DNA from: Variovorax saccharolyticus
Lineage (GTDB): Bacteria > Pseudomonadota > Gammaproteobacteria > Burkholderiales > Burkholderiaceae_C
Assembly: GCF_030316765.1 (NCBI RefSeq)
Contig: NZ_JASZYT010000002.1
Location: forward strand, 186,001 to 250,000
Direction of reading: 5' to 3'
DNA length: 64,000 bases
Position numbers and translations under genes: made by a program. Within the stretch, counting starts at the first letter, position 1. Every line of letters begins with the position of its first letter. Below the pieces are notes generated by a model, which worked only from the letters and a program-made list of their open reading frames with translations, searched no databases and was not told the DNA's origin. Positions 1 to 8,920 of this stretch are shown piece after piece.

Positions 1-1
1 C

Positions 2-2503
2 TGGTTCGCGGCGCGCGGCTGGAAGCCCTTCAAGTTCCAGCGCGCCGTCTGGAAGGCGGTCGCGCAGGGCCGCTCCGGCCTGCTGCACGCGACCACCGGT
101 GCCGGCAAGACCTACGCCGTCTGGCTGGCCGCGCTGCTGGCCTTCGGCGCCGTGCCGCCGAAGCGATCCGCAGCGAAGCGGCCGGAAGTTGCGCCGCCGC
201 TCACGGTGCTGTGGCTGACGCCGATGCGCGCCCTGGCCGCCGACACGCTGCGCGCGCTGCAGCAGGCGCTCGATGCCGCCGCTGCCGGGATGCAGCCGTG
301 GAGCTCCGGCGTGCGCAGCGGCGACACCGGCTCGGCGGAGCGCAGCGCCCAGAACCAGCGCCTGCCGACCGTGCTCGTCACCACGCCCGAGAGCCTGTCG
401 CTGCTGCTCGCGCGCGCCGATGCGCAAGAGGTCCTCGGCGCGCTGCGGCTGGTGGTGGTCGACGAATGGCACGAGCTGCTCGGCAACAAGCGCGGCGTGC
501 AGGTGCAGCTGGCGCTGGCCCGCCTGCGGCGCTGGAACGACGGGCTCTGTGTCTGGGGCATGTCGGCCACCCTCGGCAATCTCGAAGAAGCGATGCAAGC
601 CCTGCTCGGCGCGCAGCAGGGCTTGCTGGTGCAAGGCGAAGTGCCGAAGAAGCTGCTCGTCGATTCGCTGCTGCCGGGCCGGGCCGAGCGCTTCCCATGG
701 GGCGGCCACCTGGGCCTCACGATGCTGGCGCAAGTCATCGGCGAGATCGACGCCAGCACCACCACGCTGGTCTTCACCAACACGCGTTCGCAGTCCGAGA
801 TCTGGTATCAGGCGATGCTCGAGGCGCGGCCCGACTGGGCCGGCCGGATCGCGCTGCACCATGGCTCGCTCGACCGCGCGGTGCGCGAGTGGGTCGAGCT
901 CGGGCTGAAGAACGGCGAGCTGAAGGCGGTGGTCTGCACCTCGAGCCTGGACCTGGGCGTCGACTTCCTGCCGGTCGAGCGCGTGCTGCAGATCGGTTCT
1001 CCCAAGGGCGTGGCGCGGCTGCTGCAGCGCGCGGGCCGCTCGGGCCACGCACCCGGCCGGCCGTCGCGCATCACGCTGGTGCCGACCCACAGCATCGAGA
1101 TGGTCGAAGGCGCCGCGGCGCGGGCCGCGATCGCTGCCGGCCACATCGAATCGCGCAGCTCGCCCGAGCAGCCGCTCGACGTGCTGGTTCAGCACATGGT
1201 CACGGTCGCCCTCGGCGGCGGCTTCAGGCCCGACGCCCTGTACGACGAGGTGCGCGGCACCGCCGCCTATGCCGGGCTGTCGCGCGAGAGCTGGCAGTGG
1301 TGCCTGGACTTCGTCTCGCAGGGCGGCGCGTCGCTGGCGGCCTATCCGGACTACCGGCGCGCGGTGCCGGATGCGCAAGGCGTCTGGCGCGTGCCCGATG
1401 CGCGGCTGGCGCGCCGGCACCGCATGAACATCGGCACCATCGTGAGCGATGCCAGCCTGTCGGTGCAGTTCCTCGGCGGCGCGAAGATCGGCAGCGTCGA
1501 GGAGGGCTTCGTCGCCCGCATGAAGCCCGGCGACTGCTTCCTGTTCGGCGGGCGGCTGCTCGAGCTGGTGCGCATCCACGACATGACCGCCTGGGTGCGG
1601 CGCGCCAGCGGCAAGCGCTCGGCGGTGCCGCGCTGGAACGGCGGCCGGATGCCGCTGTCTAGCACGCTGGCCGATGCCGTGGTGCAGCAGCTCGCGCTGG
1701 CCGACCAGGGCCGCTACGAGTCGCCCGAGCTGCGATGCCTGCGTCCGCTGCTCGAGATCCAGCAGCGCTGGTCGGCACTGCCGACGCCCCACACCCTGCT
1801 GGCCGAAGTGCTGAAGTCGCGCGAAGGCTGGCACCTGTTCCTCTATCCGTTCGCGGGCCGGCCGGTGCACCTCGGGCTGGCGAACCTGATCGCCTGGCGC
1901 ATCGCGCAGCACCAGCCGCGCACCTTCTCGATCGCGGTCAACGACTACGGCTTCGAACTGCTGAGCGCCGGAGAGGTCGACTGGGCCACGCTGCTGCCGC
2001 AGGTGCTGGTGGCCGGGCACGACGCGAAGGCGCAGGAGGCGGTCGCGCACGACGACGAGCGCACGGCGCTGCTGCACGAGGTGCTGGCCTCGCTCAACGC
2101 CACCGAGCTCGCGCGCCGGCGCTTTCGCGAGATCGCGCGCGTCTCGGGCCTGATCTTCCAGGGCTATCCGGGCGAGAAGCGCAGCAACAAGCAGCTGCAG
2201 GCCTCCTCGTCGCTGTTCTACGAGGTGTTCCGCAAGTACGACCCGGCCAATCGGCTGCTGCGGCAGGCCGAGGCCGAGCTGCTGGCGCAGGAGCTCGAGA
2301 TCGGCCGGCTGCGGGCCAGCCTGGCGCGCATGCGCGCCCAGCGGCTGGTGCTGCGCAAGCTGGACAGGCCCACGCCCTTCGCTTTCCCGCTGATGGTCGA
2401 GCGCTTTCGCGAGAAGCTGTCGAACGAGAGCGTGGCTGACCGCATCGCGCGCATGGTTCAGCAGTTCGAGAGCGCTGCCGCTTCGGGGACACTCGCTCCG
2501 TGA
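2..2503 (+). CDS. Ligase-associated DEXH-box helicase (Lhr-like), 5' end cut off
   Basis: The reading frame is already open at the left edge, so the N-terminus is missing and 833 residues are visible. Superfamily 2 helicase motifs are present: a Walker A loop (TTGAGKT, about residues 31-37 of the visible part), a DEWH Walker B box, an ATLGN motif III, and a second RecA lobe with QRAGRSGH. A long Lhr-type C-terminal region follows. Such helicases sit with an ATP-dependent DNA ligase, an exonuclease and PdeM in a bacterial DNA-damage cluster; the ligase would lie upstream, outside the window. The stop codon overlaps the next start (GTGA), so the two are translationally coupled. The family is clear; the in vivo role is inferred from context. 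Confidence 0.88.
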   Translation, partial: WFAARGWKPFKFQRAVWKAVAQGRSGLLHATTGAGKTYAVWLAALLAFGAVPPKRSAAKRPEVAPPLTVLWLTPMRALAADTLRALQQALDAAAAGMQPWSSGVRSGDTGSAERSAQNQRLPTVLVTTPESLSLLLARADAQEVLGALRLVVVDEWHELLGNKRGVQVQLALARLRRWNDGLCVWGMSATLGNLEEAMQALLGAQQGLLVQGEVPKKLLVDSLLPGRAERFPWGGHLGLTMLAQVIGEIDASTTTLVFTNTRSQSEIWYQAMLEARPDWAGRIALHHGSLDRAVREWVELGLKNGELKAVVCTSSLDLGVDFLPVERVLQIGSPKGVARLLQRAGRSGHAPGRPSRITLVPTHSIEMVEGAAARAAIAAGHIESRSSPEQPLDVLVQHMVTVALGGGFRPDALYDEVRGTAAYAGLSRESWQWCLDFVSQGGASLAAYPDYRRAVPDAQGVWRVPDARLARRHRMNIGTIVSDASLSVQFLGGAKIGSVEEGFVARMKPGDCFLFGGRLLELVRIHDMTAWVRRASGKRSAVPRWNGGRMPLSSTLADAVVQQLALADQGRYESPELRCLRPLLEIQQRWSALPTPHTLLAEVLKSREGWHLFLYPFAGRPVHLGLANLIAWRIAQHQPRTFSIAVNDYGFELLSAGEVDWATLLPQVLVAGHDAKAQEAVAHDDERTALLHEVLASLNATELARRRFREIARVSGLIFQGYPGEKRSNKQLQASSSLFYEVFRKYDPANRLLRQAEAELLAQELEIGRLRASLARMRAQRLVLRKLDRPTPFAFPLMVERFREKLSNESVADRIARMVQQFESAAASGTLAP

Positions 2504-3177
2504 CGCCGCCGCCTGCCGCCGCCTGCCGGATCGAACTGGCCGGCGAGACCATCGAACTCCTGCCCGATCCCGCGCTCTGGTGGCCGGCCGCGGGCGTGCT
2601 GTTCGTGGCCGATCTGCACCTGGGCAAGGCGGCCGCCTACCGGGCCCTGGGCCAGCCGGTGCCGGGCGGCACCACGCAGGAAAACCTGGCGCGCCTCGAC
2701 CGCGCGATCGATCTGCATGGGCCGCGGCAGATCGTTTTTCTCGGCGACTTCCTGCATGCGGCGTCGGCCCGCACGGCCTCGCTGCTGGCGGCGGTGCACG
2801 CCTGGCGCGAGCGTCATCCGGCGCTGGCCTGCATGCTTGTGCGCGGCAACCACGACAGCCGCGCGGGCGATCCGCCGGCCGCGCTGCGCTTCGAGGTGGT
2901 CGACGAGCCGCATCTGATCGGGCCCTTCGCCGCCTGCCACCATCCGCAGCGCCATGCCACGCACGCCGTGCTGGCCGGCCATCTCCATCCGGCCTGCCGG
3001 CTCCACGGCCGGGGCCGCGACAGCCTGCGCATGCCTTGCTTCGTGCGGGAGGGCGGGCAGCTGATCCTGCCGGCCTTCGGCGAATTCACGGGCGGCTGGC
3101 TGGTGGAGCCGACGCCCGCGCGCCGCTTCTACGCGGTCGGTGGCAATGGGGTCTGGGCGCTTCCCGCGTCGGGCTGA
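2500..3177 (+). CDS. pdeM: Ligase-associated DNA damage response endonuclease PdeM
   Basis: A 225-residue calcineurin-like metallophosphoesterase. Metal-binding motifs appear in the expected order: DLHLGK near residue 38, GDFLHA near 84, GNHD near 113 and GHLHP near 153. The GTG start lies inside the helicase stop codon (4-bp overlap), which fixes the start and indicates co-translation. Known partners are the ligase-associated helicase and DNA ligase; the protein probably trims or nicks DNA during repair. The 3' end faces the convergent TPM gene with only a few bases between. Confidence 0.85.
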   Translation: MTPPPAAACRIELAGETIELLPDPALWWPAAGVLFVADLHLGKAAAYRALGQPVPGGTTQENLARLDRAIDLHGPRQIVFLGDFLHAASARTASLLAAVHAWRERHPALACMLVRGNHDSRAGDPPAALRFEVVDEPHLIGPFAACHHPQRHATHAVLAGHLHPACRLHGRGRDSLRMPCFVREGGQLILPAFGEFTGGWLVEPTPARRFYAVGGNGVWALPASG

Positions 3178-3184
3178 AGCGGGG

Positions 3185-3724
3185 CTACAGCAGCACCGGC
3201 GCGTCCGGCAGTTCGTTGCGGTCGGCCTGGCCGTCGGCCAGCGGGAAGTGCTCGACCAGCAGCGCCGACACCTCTTCGAGCGCCTGTGTCAACCCGTCCT
3301 CGAAGCGCCCCTCGCGAAAGGCGGCGCCCATGCGCCCGGCCATGGCCGCCCACTGCGCGGCGTCGACCCGCGCATCGATGCCGCGGTCGGCCACGATCTC
3401 GATCGCGTGCTCGGCCAGCAGCAGGTAGATCAGGACGCCGTTGTTGTGCTCGGTGTCCCAGACGCGCAGCTTGCCGAACAGCATGATCGCGCGCTCGCGC
3501 GCCGGCGCGTCGCGCCACAGGTAGGACAGCGGCAGCCCGGCCTCGACGCAGACGCGGATCTCGCCGCTGTGGCGCCGCTCGCTGGCCGCCACGCGGCGCG
3601 TGAGCCGATCGAGCATCTCGGGCGGCAGCGCGCGCCGGAGGTCGGCCTCGTCGGTCCAGCGGTGGCGCCAGATGCGGCCCAGGCGCGCGAACAGCGACAC
3701 AGAGGATTTGGAAGCAGATGCCAT
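3185..3724 (-). CDS. TPM-domain protein without signal peptide (179 aa)
   Basis: The sequence fits the TPM domain (YgcG/TLP18.3/Psb32 fold): a helix-rich start, SGEIRVCVEA, a VLIYLLLAEHAIEIVADRGI core, then a WAAMAGRMGAAFREG helix. There is no signal peptide and no membrane segment, unlike the TPM protein encoded just upstream in the same operon. The ATG follows that gene's stop by two bases, so the two are almost certainly translated together. Function is unknown; paired TPM proteins downstream of LemA are a recurrent arrangement in proteobacteria, and membrane-protein quality control has been suggested for relatives. Confidence 0.75.
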   Translation of the reverse strand: MASASKSSVSLFARLGRIWRHRWTDEADLRRALPPEMLDRLTRRVAASERRHSGEIRVCVEAGLPLSYLWRDAPARERAIMLFGKLRVWDTEHNNGVLIYLLLAEHAIEIVADRGIDARVDAAQWAAMAGRMGAAFREGRFEDGLTQALEEVSALLVEHFPLADGQADRNELPDAPVLL

Positions 3725-3726
3725 GG

Positions 3727-4695
3727 CTACCAGTCCCCCGAGGCGCCGCCGCCGCCGAAATCGCCGCCGCCACCGGAGCCGAAGCCGCCGCCGAAGCCGC
3801 CTCCGCCGGAGGACGAGCCGCCGCCCCAGCCACCGCCGCCACGACTGCCGCCCAGTCCGCCCAATCCGCCGCCCAGCGCGCCGCCGAAGCCGCCGCCGCC
3901 GCGCCGGCCGATCGATGGTCCGGCGCCGAAGGCGGTCGACAGCAGCGTGAAGAGCAGGGCGGCCAGCGCGGCCAGCACCGCGATCACGAGGCTCGACGTG
4001 AGCACCATCACCCCCACGCCGGTCAGGCCGCCGAGCGCCAGCGAGCCCGGGATCTTGCCGAGGATGCGGCGCGCGATCGGCCCGCCCACCAGCACCACCG
4101 CGAACAGGAAGATGCCCAGGTCCTGCCAGTTGAAGCCGCTGCCCGAAGCGCGGCCGTCGCCGAAGTCGCCGCCGCGCGCATCGACCTGGGGCAGGGCCTC
4201 GCCGTTGACGCGTGCGATCAGCTGGTCGGCCGCGGCATCGAGGCCGCCGGCAAAGTCGTTCTGGCGGAAGCGCGGCTTCATCGCCTCGTCGATGATGTGG
4301 GCCGCGGCCAGGTCGGGCACCGCACCCTCGAGGGCCTTGGCGACCTCGATGCGCATCTTGCGGTCGTCCTTGGCGACCACCACGAGGATGCCGTCGCCGA
4401 CCGCCTTGCGGCCGATCTTCCAGGCGTTGCCGACCCGGTTGGCATAGCTCGCGATGTCCTCCGGCTGGGTGGTCTTGACCATCAGCATGACGATCTGCGA
4501 GCCCTTCTTCTGCTCGAAGGCCTGCAGCTTGGCGTCGAGCGCACTGCGCTCGGCAGCGCTCAGAGTGCCGGTCTGGTCGATCACGCGGGCATCGAGCGCG
4601 GGCACCGGCAGCAGGCCCTGCGCCTGCGCGCCGACCAGCGCCGCCGCCATCAGGAGGAGTGCCGTCAGCGCCTGCCGGATGCGGGCAGCGGTCAT
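3727..4695 (-). CDS. YgcG-type TPM-domain membrane protein with Gly-rich tail
   Basis: 322 residues. An N-terminal signal peptide (hydrophobic stretch ending near AQAQG) is followed by an exported TPM domain (DQTGTLSAAERSALDAKL, GSQIVMLMVKTT, GDGILVVVAKDDRKMRIEV), then two hydrophobic segments (FLFAVVLVGG; LVIAVLAALAALLFTLL) and a tail made almost entirely of Gly and Ser. This is the usual YgcG architecture. It lies between lemA and a second TPM gene, all on the minus strand with short spacing, which suggests one operon. Biochemical function is not established. Confidence 0.8.
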   Translation of the reverse strand: MTAARIRQALTALLLMAAALVGAQAQGLLPVPALDARVIDQTGTLSAAERSALDAKLQAFEQKKGSQIVMLMVKTTQPEDIASYANRVGNAWKIGRKAVGDGILVVVAKDDRKMRIEVAKALEGAVPDLAAAHIIDEAMKPRFRQNDFAGGLDAAADQLIARVNGEALPQVDARGGDFGDGRASGSGFNWQDLGIFLFAVVLVGGPIARRILGKIPGSLALGGLTGVGVMVLTSSLVIAVLAALAALLFTLLSTAFGAGPSIGRRGGGGFGGALGGGLGGLGGSRGGGGWGGGSSSGGGGFGGGFGSGGGGDFGGGGASGDW

Positions 4696-4712
4696 CGCCT
4701 GGCCGCTCTCGC

Positions 4713-5309
4713 CTACTTCTTCGGGGCGCTGAAGTCGACCGTCGGAGGCGTCGAGATCTGGGCTTCGTTCTGGACCGAGAAGTTGGCCTTGGGCGGATAG
4801 CCCATGACCTTGGCCGTCAGGTTGGTCGGAAAGCTGCGGGCCAGCACGTTGTACTCCTGCACCGTCTGGATGTAGCGGTTGCGCGCCACCGTGATGCGGT
4901 TCTCGGTGCCTTCGAGCGTCACGCGCAGGTCGCGGAAGGCCTGGTTGGCCTTCAGGTTGGGGTATTGCTCGGCCACCACCATCAGGCGCGACAGCGCGCT
5001 CGACAGCTCGCCCTGCGCCTGCTGGAACTTGCTGAAGGCCTCGGGATTGTTGAGCGTCTCGGGCGTCACCTGGATCGAGGTCGCCTTGGCGCGGGCCTCG
5101 ATCACCTTGGTCAGCGTCTCCTGCTCGAAATTGGCTTCGCCCTTGACCGAGGCGACGATGTTGGGCACCAGATCGGCGCGCCGCTGGTACTGGTTGAGCA
5201 CCTCGCTCCAGGCCGACTTGCTGGCCTCGTCGAGGCGCTGGAAGTCGTTGTAGCCGCAGCCCGCGAGCGACAGCGTCGCGACGATGATCAGTAGCCAGCG
5301 TTTCAACAT
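4713..5309 (-). CDS. LemA family protein
   Basis: 198 residues. The N-terminus is hydrophobic and ends in a lipobox-like LAGC (Cys18), so it may be a lipoprotein. The LemA fold signature follows: YQRRADLVPNIVASVKG near residue 41, a long helical region, and the conserved YNVLARSFPTNLTAK segment near residue 152. It is the first gene of the lemA-TPM-TPM operon. LemA proteins are membrane-anchored helical proteins whose molecular role is still poorly defined. Family assignment is secure. Confidence 0.88.
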   Translation of the reverse strand: MLKRWLLIIVATLSLAGCGYNDFQRLDEASKSAWSEVLNQYQRRADLVPNIVASVKGEANFEQETLTKVIEARAKATSIQVTPETLNNPEAFSKFQQAQGELSSALSRLMVVAEQYPNLKANQAFRDLRVTLEGTENRITVARNRYIQTVQEYNVLARSFPTNLTAKVMGYPPKANFSVQNEAQISTPPTVDFSAPKK

Positions 5310-5354
5310 GTCCGAACCCTCTCAGTGCGAAGTCGGCAAAGGTAGCATAGATGG

Positions 5355-6110
5355 ATGGCGCCAGACCCTCTGCAGGCCCTTCAGGCTGCGAACCGCCGGC
5401 CCTTCGACGGCCGGCCGGCCGCGGGCACGCTGCTGATCGCAGGCGCCACCGGCGCCCTGGGCCACGAGCTGGTGCGCCGGCTCGCCGGCCGCCATCGCTT
5501 CGACCACACGCTGGTGCTGGCGCGCGAACCGATCCGCGCCGGACTGCCGGGCGTCGAGCCGGTGCAGGTGCCGGCGCTGCCGATCGCGCAGTGGCCGACC
5601 GTGGCGGCGCACACCGCCCTCGTGCTGTTCGAGCCGCCGCGGCTCTTCTATGACCGGGAGCGGGCGCTGTGGACGCCCGAGCCCGCGCAGCTGCCGGCGC
5701 TGGCGGGCTGGCTGCGGGCCTGCGGCGTCCGCACCCTGGCGGTGGTGCAGCCGCACGACCAGGGCCGGCTCCCCGAGGCGCTGAAGCACGGCCTGGCCAG
5801 CCTCGACGAGCAGGCCGTGGTGGCGCTGGGCTTCGATCGCGTGCTGCTGGTGCGCTCGGCGCAGAAGCCGGCCGCCGTGCGCTTCGCCAACCCGGGCGAG
5901 CGGCTGGCGGCCTGGATGCTGTCGATCACGCGCTTCATGGTGCCGTCCAGCGAGCAGCCGGCGCGGGCCTCCAAGGTGGCCGAAATGGTCGATGTCGCCC
6001 TGGCGCTGGCGCCGCCCGGCGTCCACGTGGCGGCGCCCGAGCTGGTCTGGCGCGCGACCCAGGGCGAACTTCGCGCGGTCGTGCAGGGCTGGGTGGCGGC
6101 GCGCTCTTGA
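5355..6110 (+). CDS. NAD(P)-binding Rossmann-fold protein, unknown function
   Basis: 251 residues with an N-terminal nucleotide-binding loop GATGALG (about residues 30-36) typical of atypical SDR/NmrA-like folds. No catalytic YxxxK is obvious, and the C-terminal half resembles yeast Tim44/Htatip2-like oxidoreductase relatives only loosely. The start is the second of two overlapping ATGs (5351 and 5355); the latter is in frame. It diverges from lemA and is followed at 47 bases by an NTF2-like gene. Substrate unknown. Confidence 0.6.
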   Translation: MAPDPLQALQAANRRPFDGRPAAGTLLIAGATGALGHELVRRLAGRHRFDHTLVLAREPIRAGLPGVEPVQVPALPIAQWPTVAAHTALVLFEPPRLFYDRERALWTPEPAQLPALAGWLRACGVRTLAVVQPHDQGRLPEALKHGLASLDEQAVVALGFDRVLLVRSAQKPAAVRFANPGERLAAWMLSITRFMVPSSEQPARASKVAEMVDVALALAPPGVHVAAPELVWRATQGELRAVVQGWVAARS

Positions 6111-6157
6111 GCCGCTGCCCGACCGAGGCAAAATCGCTACTTCCGGCAGCACCATCC

Positions 6158-6610
6158 ATGTCCACCAAAGCCAAACTCCGCGCCAGCGCCATCGGCGGCA
6201 CCGCCGACGACATCGAAGCCGCCTTCTACGAGGCCCTGCAGCGCGGCGACATCGACGCCCTGATGGACTGCTGGGCCGACGAGGAAGAGGTGTTCTGCGT
6301 CCACCCGGGCGGCCCGCGGCTGGTCGGGGCCGAGGCGATCCGCGCCGCCTTCGAGCACATGTTCGGCAACGGCGCCATCCAGGCCACGCCGGCGCGGGTG
6401 CGCAAGGTCGAGTCGCTCGCCAGCGCGGTGCACAACGTGCTGGAGCGCATCGAGGTGCTGACGGCCGAAGGGCCGCGCCACGCCTTCGTGCTGGCCACCA
6501 ATGTCTACCACCGCACCGCCCAGGGCTGGCGCATGGTCGCGCACCATGCCAGCCCCGGCAGCTCGCACGAGCCCGGCGACGCCGTCGAGCCGCCGCAGAC
6601 CCTGCACTGA
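6158..6610 (+). CDS. Nuclear transport factor 2 / SnoaL-like protein
   Basis: 150 residues. The pattern DDIEAAFYEALQRGDIDAL, WADEEEVFCVHPGG, AIRAAFEHMF and a closing GWRMVAHHAS strand is that of the NTF2-like cone fold used by ketosteroid isomerases and many hypothetical proteins. The ATG at 6158 was chosen because it opens directly onto the folded domain; the frame stays open upstream but lacks a family-like sequence there. It is probably co-transcribed with the hydrolase four bases downstream. Substrate unknown. Confidence 0.7.
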   Translation: MSTKAKLRASAIGGTADDIEAAFYEALQRGDIDALMDCWADEEEVFCVHPGGPRLVGAEAIRAAFEHMFGNGAIQATPARVRKVESLASAVHNVLERIEVLTAEGPRHAFVLATNVYHRTAQGWRMVAHHASPGSSHEPGDAVEPPQTLH

Positions 6611-6614
6611 GCCG

Positions 6615-7589
6615 ATGCAGTACGTCGCGCCACGCTGGCTGCCTGGCGGCAACCTGCAAACCATCTGGCCCGCGCTGTATGCCCGGCGCGCCGAGGCGCC
6701 GCTGCCCGCCTTGCGGCGCGAACGCTGGGCCACGCCCGACGGCGACTTCATCGACGTCGACTTCCTGGATGCCCCCGGGGCCGGCCCGAAGCCGCTGCTG
6801 GTGCTGTTCCACGGCCTCGAGGGCTCGTCGAGCAGCCACTACGCCGAGGTCTTCGCGGCTTTCGCCCACGCCCGCGGCTGGGACTATGCCGTGCCGCATT
6901 TCCGCGGCTGCAGCGGCGAGCTGAACCTGGCGCCCCGGGCCTACCACTCGGGCGATTTCGAGGAGATCGGGTGGATCCTGGCCCGGCTGCGCGCGCAGCG
7001 GGACCCGGGGCAGCCCCTGCTCGCGGCCGGCGTCTCGCTCGGCGGCAATGCGCTGATGCGCTGGGCCGAGGAGGCCGGCGGCGAGGCATCGAAGGTGGCG
7101 AGCGCGGTGGCCTCGATCTCGGCGCCGCTCGACCTCGCGGCCGGTGGCGCCGCGATCGGCCGCGGGTTCAACCGCCTCGTCTACACGCGCATGTTCCTGT
7201 CGACCATGAAGCCCAAGGCGCTGGCCAAGCTGGCCCAGCACCCGGGCCTGTTCGACCGCGACAAGCTGCTCGCGGCGCGCGACCTCTACGCCTTCGACGA
7301 TGTCTTCACGGCGCCGCTGCACGGCTTTCGCGGCACCGACGACTACTGGTCGCGCGGCTCGGCCAAGCCGCACCTGCACCAGATCCGGATTCCGGCGCTG
7401 GTGGTGAATGCGGCCAACGACCCCTTCGTTCCGGCCGCCAGCCTGCCGCGCCCGGGCGAGGTCGGGCGCCACGTCACGCTCTGGCAGCCCGCGCATGGCG
7501 GCCATGTGGGATTTCCGCTGGGCCCGCCGCCGGGCCACGTCCGCGCCATGCCCGAGCGCGTGATCGACTGGCTGAAAGACCACGCCTGA
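6615..7589 (+). CDS. YheT-family alpha/beta hydrolase
   Basis: 324 residues starting LPGGNLQTIWP, the characteristic opening of the YheT/ABHD1-3 family. The oxyanion segment FHGLEGSS is followed by the nucleophile elbow GVSLGG (Ser near residue 140), the acid NAAND, and a terminal HGGHVGF that supplies the histidine. Family members are esterases or lipid hydrolases of uncertain physiological substrate. The ATG is four bases after the upstream NTF2-like stop, so the pair is probably an operon. Confidence 0.82.
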   Translation: MQYVAPRWLPGGNLQTIWPALYARRAEAPLPALRRERWATPDGDFIDVDFLDAPGAGPKPLLVLFHGLEGSSSSHYAEVFAAFAHARGWDYAVPHFRGCSGELNLAPRAYHSGDFEEIGWILARLRAQRDPGQPLLAAGVSLGGNALMRWAEEAGGEASKVASAVASISAPLDLAAGGAAIGRGFNRLVYTRMFLSTMKPKALAKLAQHPGLFDRDKLLAARDLYAFDDVFTAPLHGFRGTDDYWSRGSAKPHLHQIRIPALVVNAANDPFVPAASLPRPGEVGRHVTLWQPAHGGHVGFPLGPPPGHVRAMPERVIDWLKDHA

Positions 7590-7611
7590 TCCGCGGGAGC
7601 AGAATCCCTTC

Positions 7612-8157
7612 ATGGATGACATCGTCTTGAAGGCCCTGGCCAAGTGGCCGAATGTGCCTCACTGCTACGGCTGGCTCGGGCTCGATGCCCGCGGCAACTG
7701 GTTCCTGCGCGACGACCGCACCCAGGCCATCGGGCCGTTCAGGCAGGCCAAGGGCTCGCAGCTGCGGCACGAGAAGCTGATCGACTTCATCCAGCGCAAC
7801 TACGAGCATGACGACGCCGGCCAGTGGTTCTTCCAGAACGGACCGCAGCGGGTCTACGTCGAGCTCGAAGCCGCGCCGTGGGTCTGGCGCATCGCCGAGG
7901 ACCTGTCGGTCAGCTCGCACGCCGGGGTGGCGGTCGAGCCCACCGCCTGCCTGCTCGACGGCGAGGGCAGGCTCTACCTGGTGGCCGACATCGGGCTTGG
8001 CCTGGTCCATACGCAGGATGTGGGGCTGGCGGCCAAGGCGATCGAGCAGGGCCGCTGGGTGCCCGAGGATGTCCGCGCCGAGGACCTTCCGGCCCGGTTC
8101 GGCTTCGTGCCCAGCCCCGCGGCGGGCCAGCCGGCCCAGCCTGCGCGCTCGCACTGA
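7612..8157 (+). CDS. Conserved DUF2946-like protein (tentative label)
   Basis: 181 residues with a strongly conserved-looking N-terminal half: WPNVPHCYGWLGLDARG, GPFRQAKGS, WFFQNGPQRVYVELE, PWVWR. I recall such Burkholderiales proteins being labelled DUF2946 but cannot verify the number. No signal peptide, membrane helix or catalytic motif is evident; it looks cytoplasmic. It closes the rightward run from 5355, and a bidirectional terminator follows immediately. Confidence 0.6.
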   Translation: MDDIVLKALAKWPNVPHCYGWLGLDARGNWFLRDDRTQAIGPFRQAKGSQLRHEKLIDFIQRNYEHDDAGQWFFQNGPQRVYVELEAAPWVWRIAEDLSVSSHAGVAVEPTACLLDGEGRLYLVADIGLGLVHTQDVGLAAKAIEQGRWVPEDVRAEDLPARFGFVPSPAAGQPAQPARSH

Positions 8158-8161
8158 AAAC

Positions 8162-8187
8162 AAAAAAGCCCGCATCGCGGGCTTTTT
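8162..8187. terminator. Bidirectional rho-independent terminator
   Basis: The stem GCCCGC / GCGGGC closes a short loop and is flanked by an A-run on the left and TTTTT on the right, so it can terminate transcription from both sides. It lies between the converging 7612-8157 gene and the cytochrome c gene. Confidence 0.85.
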
Positions 8188-8205
8188 GCTGGGGGGTAGA
8201 AGCGC

Positions 8206-8814
8206 CTACTTGCCGGCCGCGACCGCGGGGGCTGCGGCATCGGCGGGAGCGCCTTCGGCTGCCGGCGCCGGCCGGTCGGGCACCGGGAAGGTGGCGCCGC
8301 CCGAGTTCGCCAGGAAGACCACCGCGCGGCCGATCTCGATGTCGTCGAAGTCGCCGCCGCCCTGGGCCGGCATCGCGCCCTTGCCCTTGAGCGCGTGCTC
8401 GAGCAGCGTGGCGTAGCCCTGGCCGATGCGCGGGCCCCAGGCAGCGGCATCGCCCTGGTGCGGCGCGCCGGGGATGCCGGGAGCGCCGTGGCAAGCCACG
8501 CACTGGGCCTTGAAGACGGCCTCGCCGGTGGCCAGCGGCCGGTTGGCGTCGCGGATCTCGATGCTGCCGACCTTCTTGAGCCTTTCGGCGACATCGCGAT
8601 CGCGGCTGTCTTTGGACACGCCGTAGAGCGACATGCTGTCGCCTTGCGCCGAGCCCGAAGGATGGGTGCCCGACACGACGAACGACACCAGGCCGACGAT
8701 GATGAGGATGGGAACGATGAAGGAGAAAAAGACCGCGAGCAGCAGCTGCTTCGGATTCTTGATCGGGCCGGTATGGGCTTCTTCTGTGGCCTGGTAGTGC
8801 GGGTCGTCGCTCAT
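8206..8814 (-). CDS. Membrane-anchored c-type cytochrome (cytochrome c5-like)
   Basis: 202 residues. A single N-terminal membrane anchor (about residues 23-48) is followed by a periplasmic monohaem domain with CVACH at 105-109 and a likely distal Met ligand at 148 (KGAMPAQGG). The C-terminus is an Ala/Pro-rich tail. This matches membrane-bound cytochrome c5-type proteins of Burkholderiales that carry electrons to terminal oxidases. It is monocistronic, ends at the bidirectional terminator, and has a TATAAT box upstream. Exact redox partner unknown. Confidence 0.85.
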   Translation of the reverse strand: MSDDPHYQATEEAHTGPIKNPKQLLLAVFFSFIVPILIIVGLVSFVVSGTHPSGSAQGDSMSLYGVSKDSRDRDVAERLKKVGSIEIRDANRPLATGEAVFKAQCVACHGAPGIPGAPHQGDAAAWGPRIGQGYATLLEHALKGKGAMPAQGGGDFDDIEIGRAVVFLANSGGATFPVPDRPAPAAEGAPADAAAPAVAAGK

Positions 8815-8863
8815 TGCGTCCTCAGTATCGGGGGCTCGGTGGGGCTTTTCGAATCAACCGCGG

Positions 8864-8869
8864 ATTATA
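8864..8869 (-). promoter_or_regulatory. Likely -10 box for the cytochrome c gene
   Basis: A perfect TATAAT on the minus strand, about 50 bases upstream of the cytochrome start codon. No convincing -35 hexamer is seen at 16-18 bases, so strength and sigma factor are uncertain. Confidence 0.4.
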
Positions 8870-8883
8870 GAGAGACCCTTGGC

Positions 8884-8907
8884 CCCGGCCGTCCAGGGAC
8901 GACCGGG
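8884..8907 (-). terminator. GC-rich hairpin after the efflux outer-membrane gene
   Basis: A 10-bp stem with one mismatch and a four-base loop begins 14 bases after the outer-membrane factor stop. There is no T-tract on the minus-strand side, so termination is possible but not shown. Confidence 0.35.
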
Positions 8908-8920
8908 CCCCCGGACAGCG

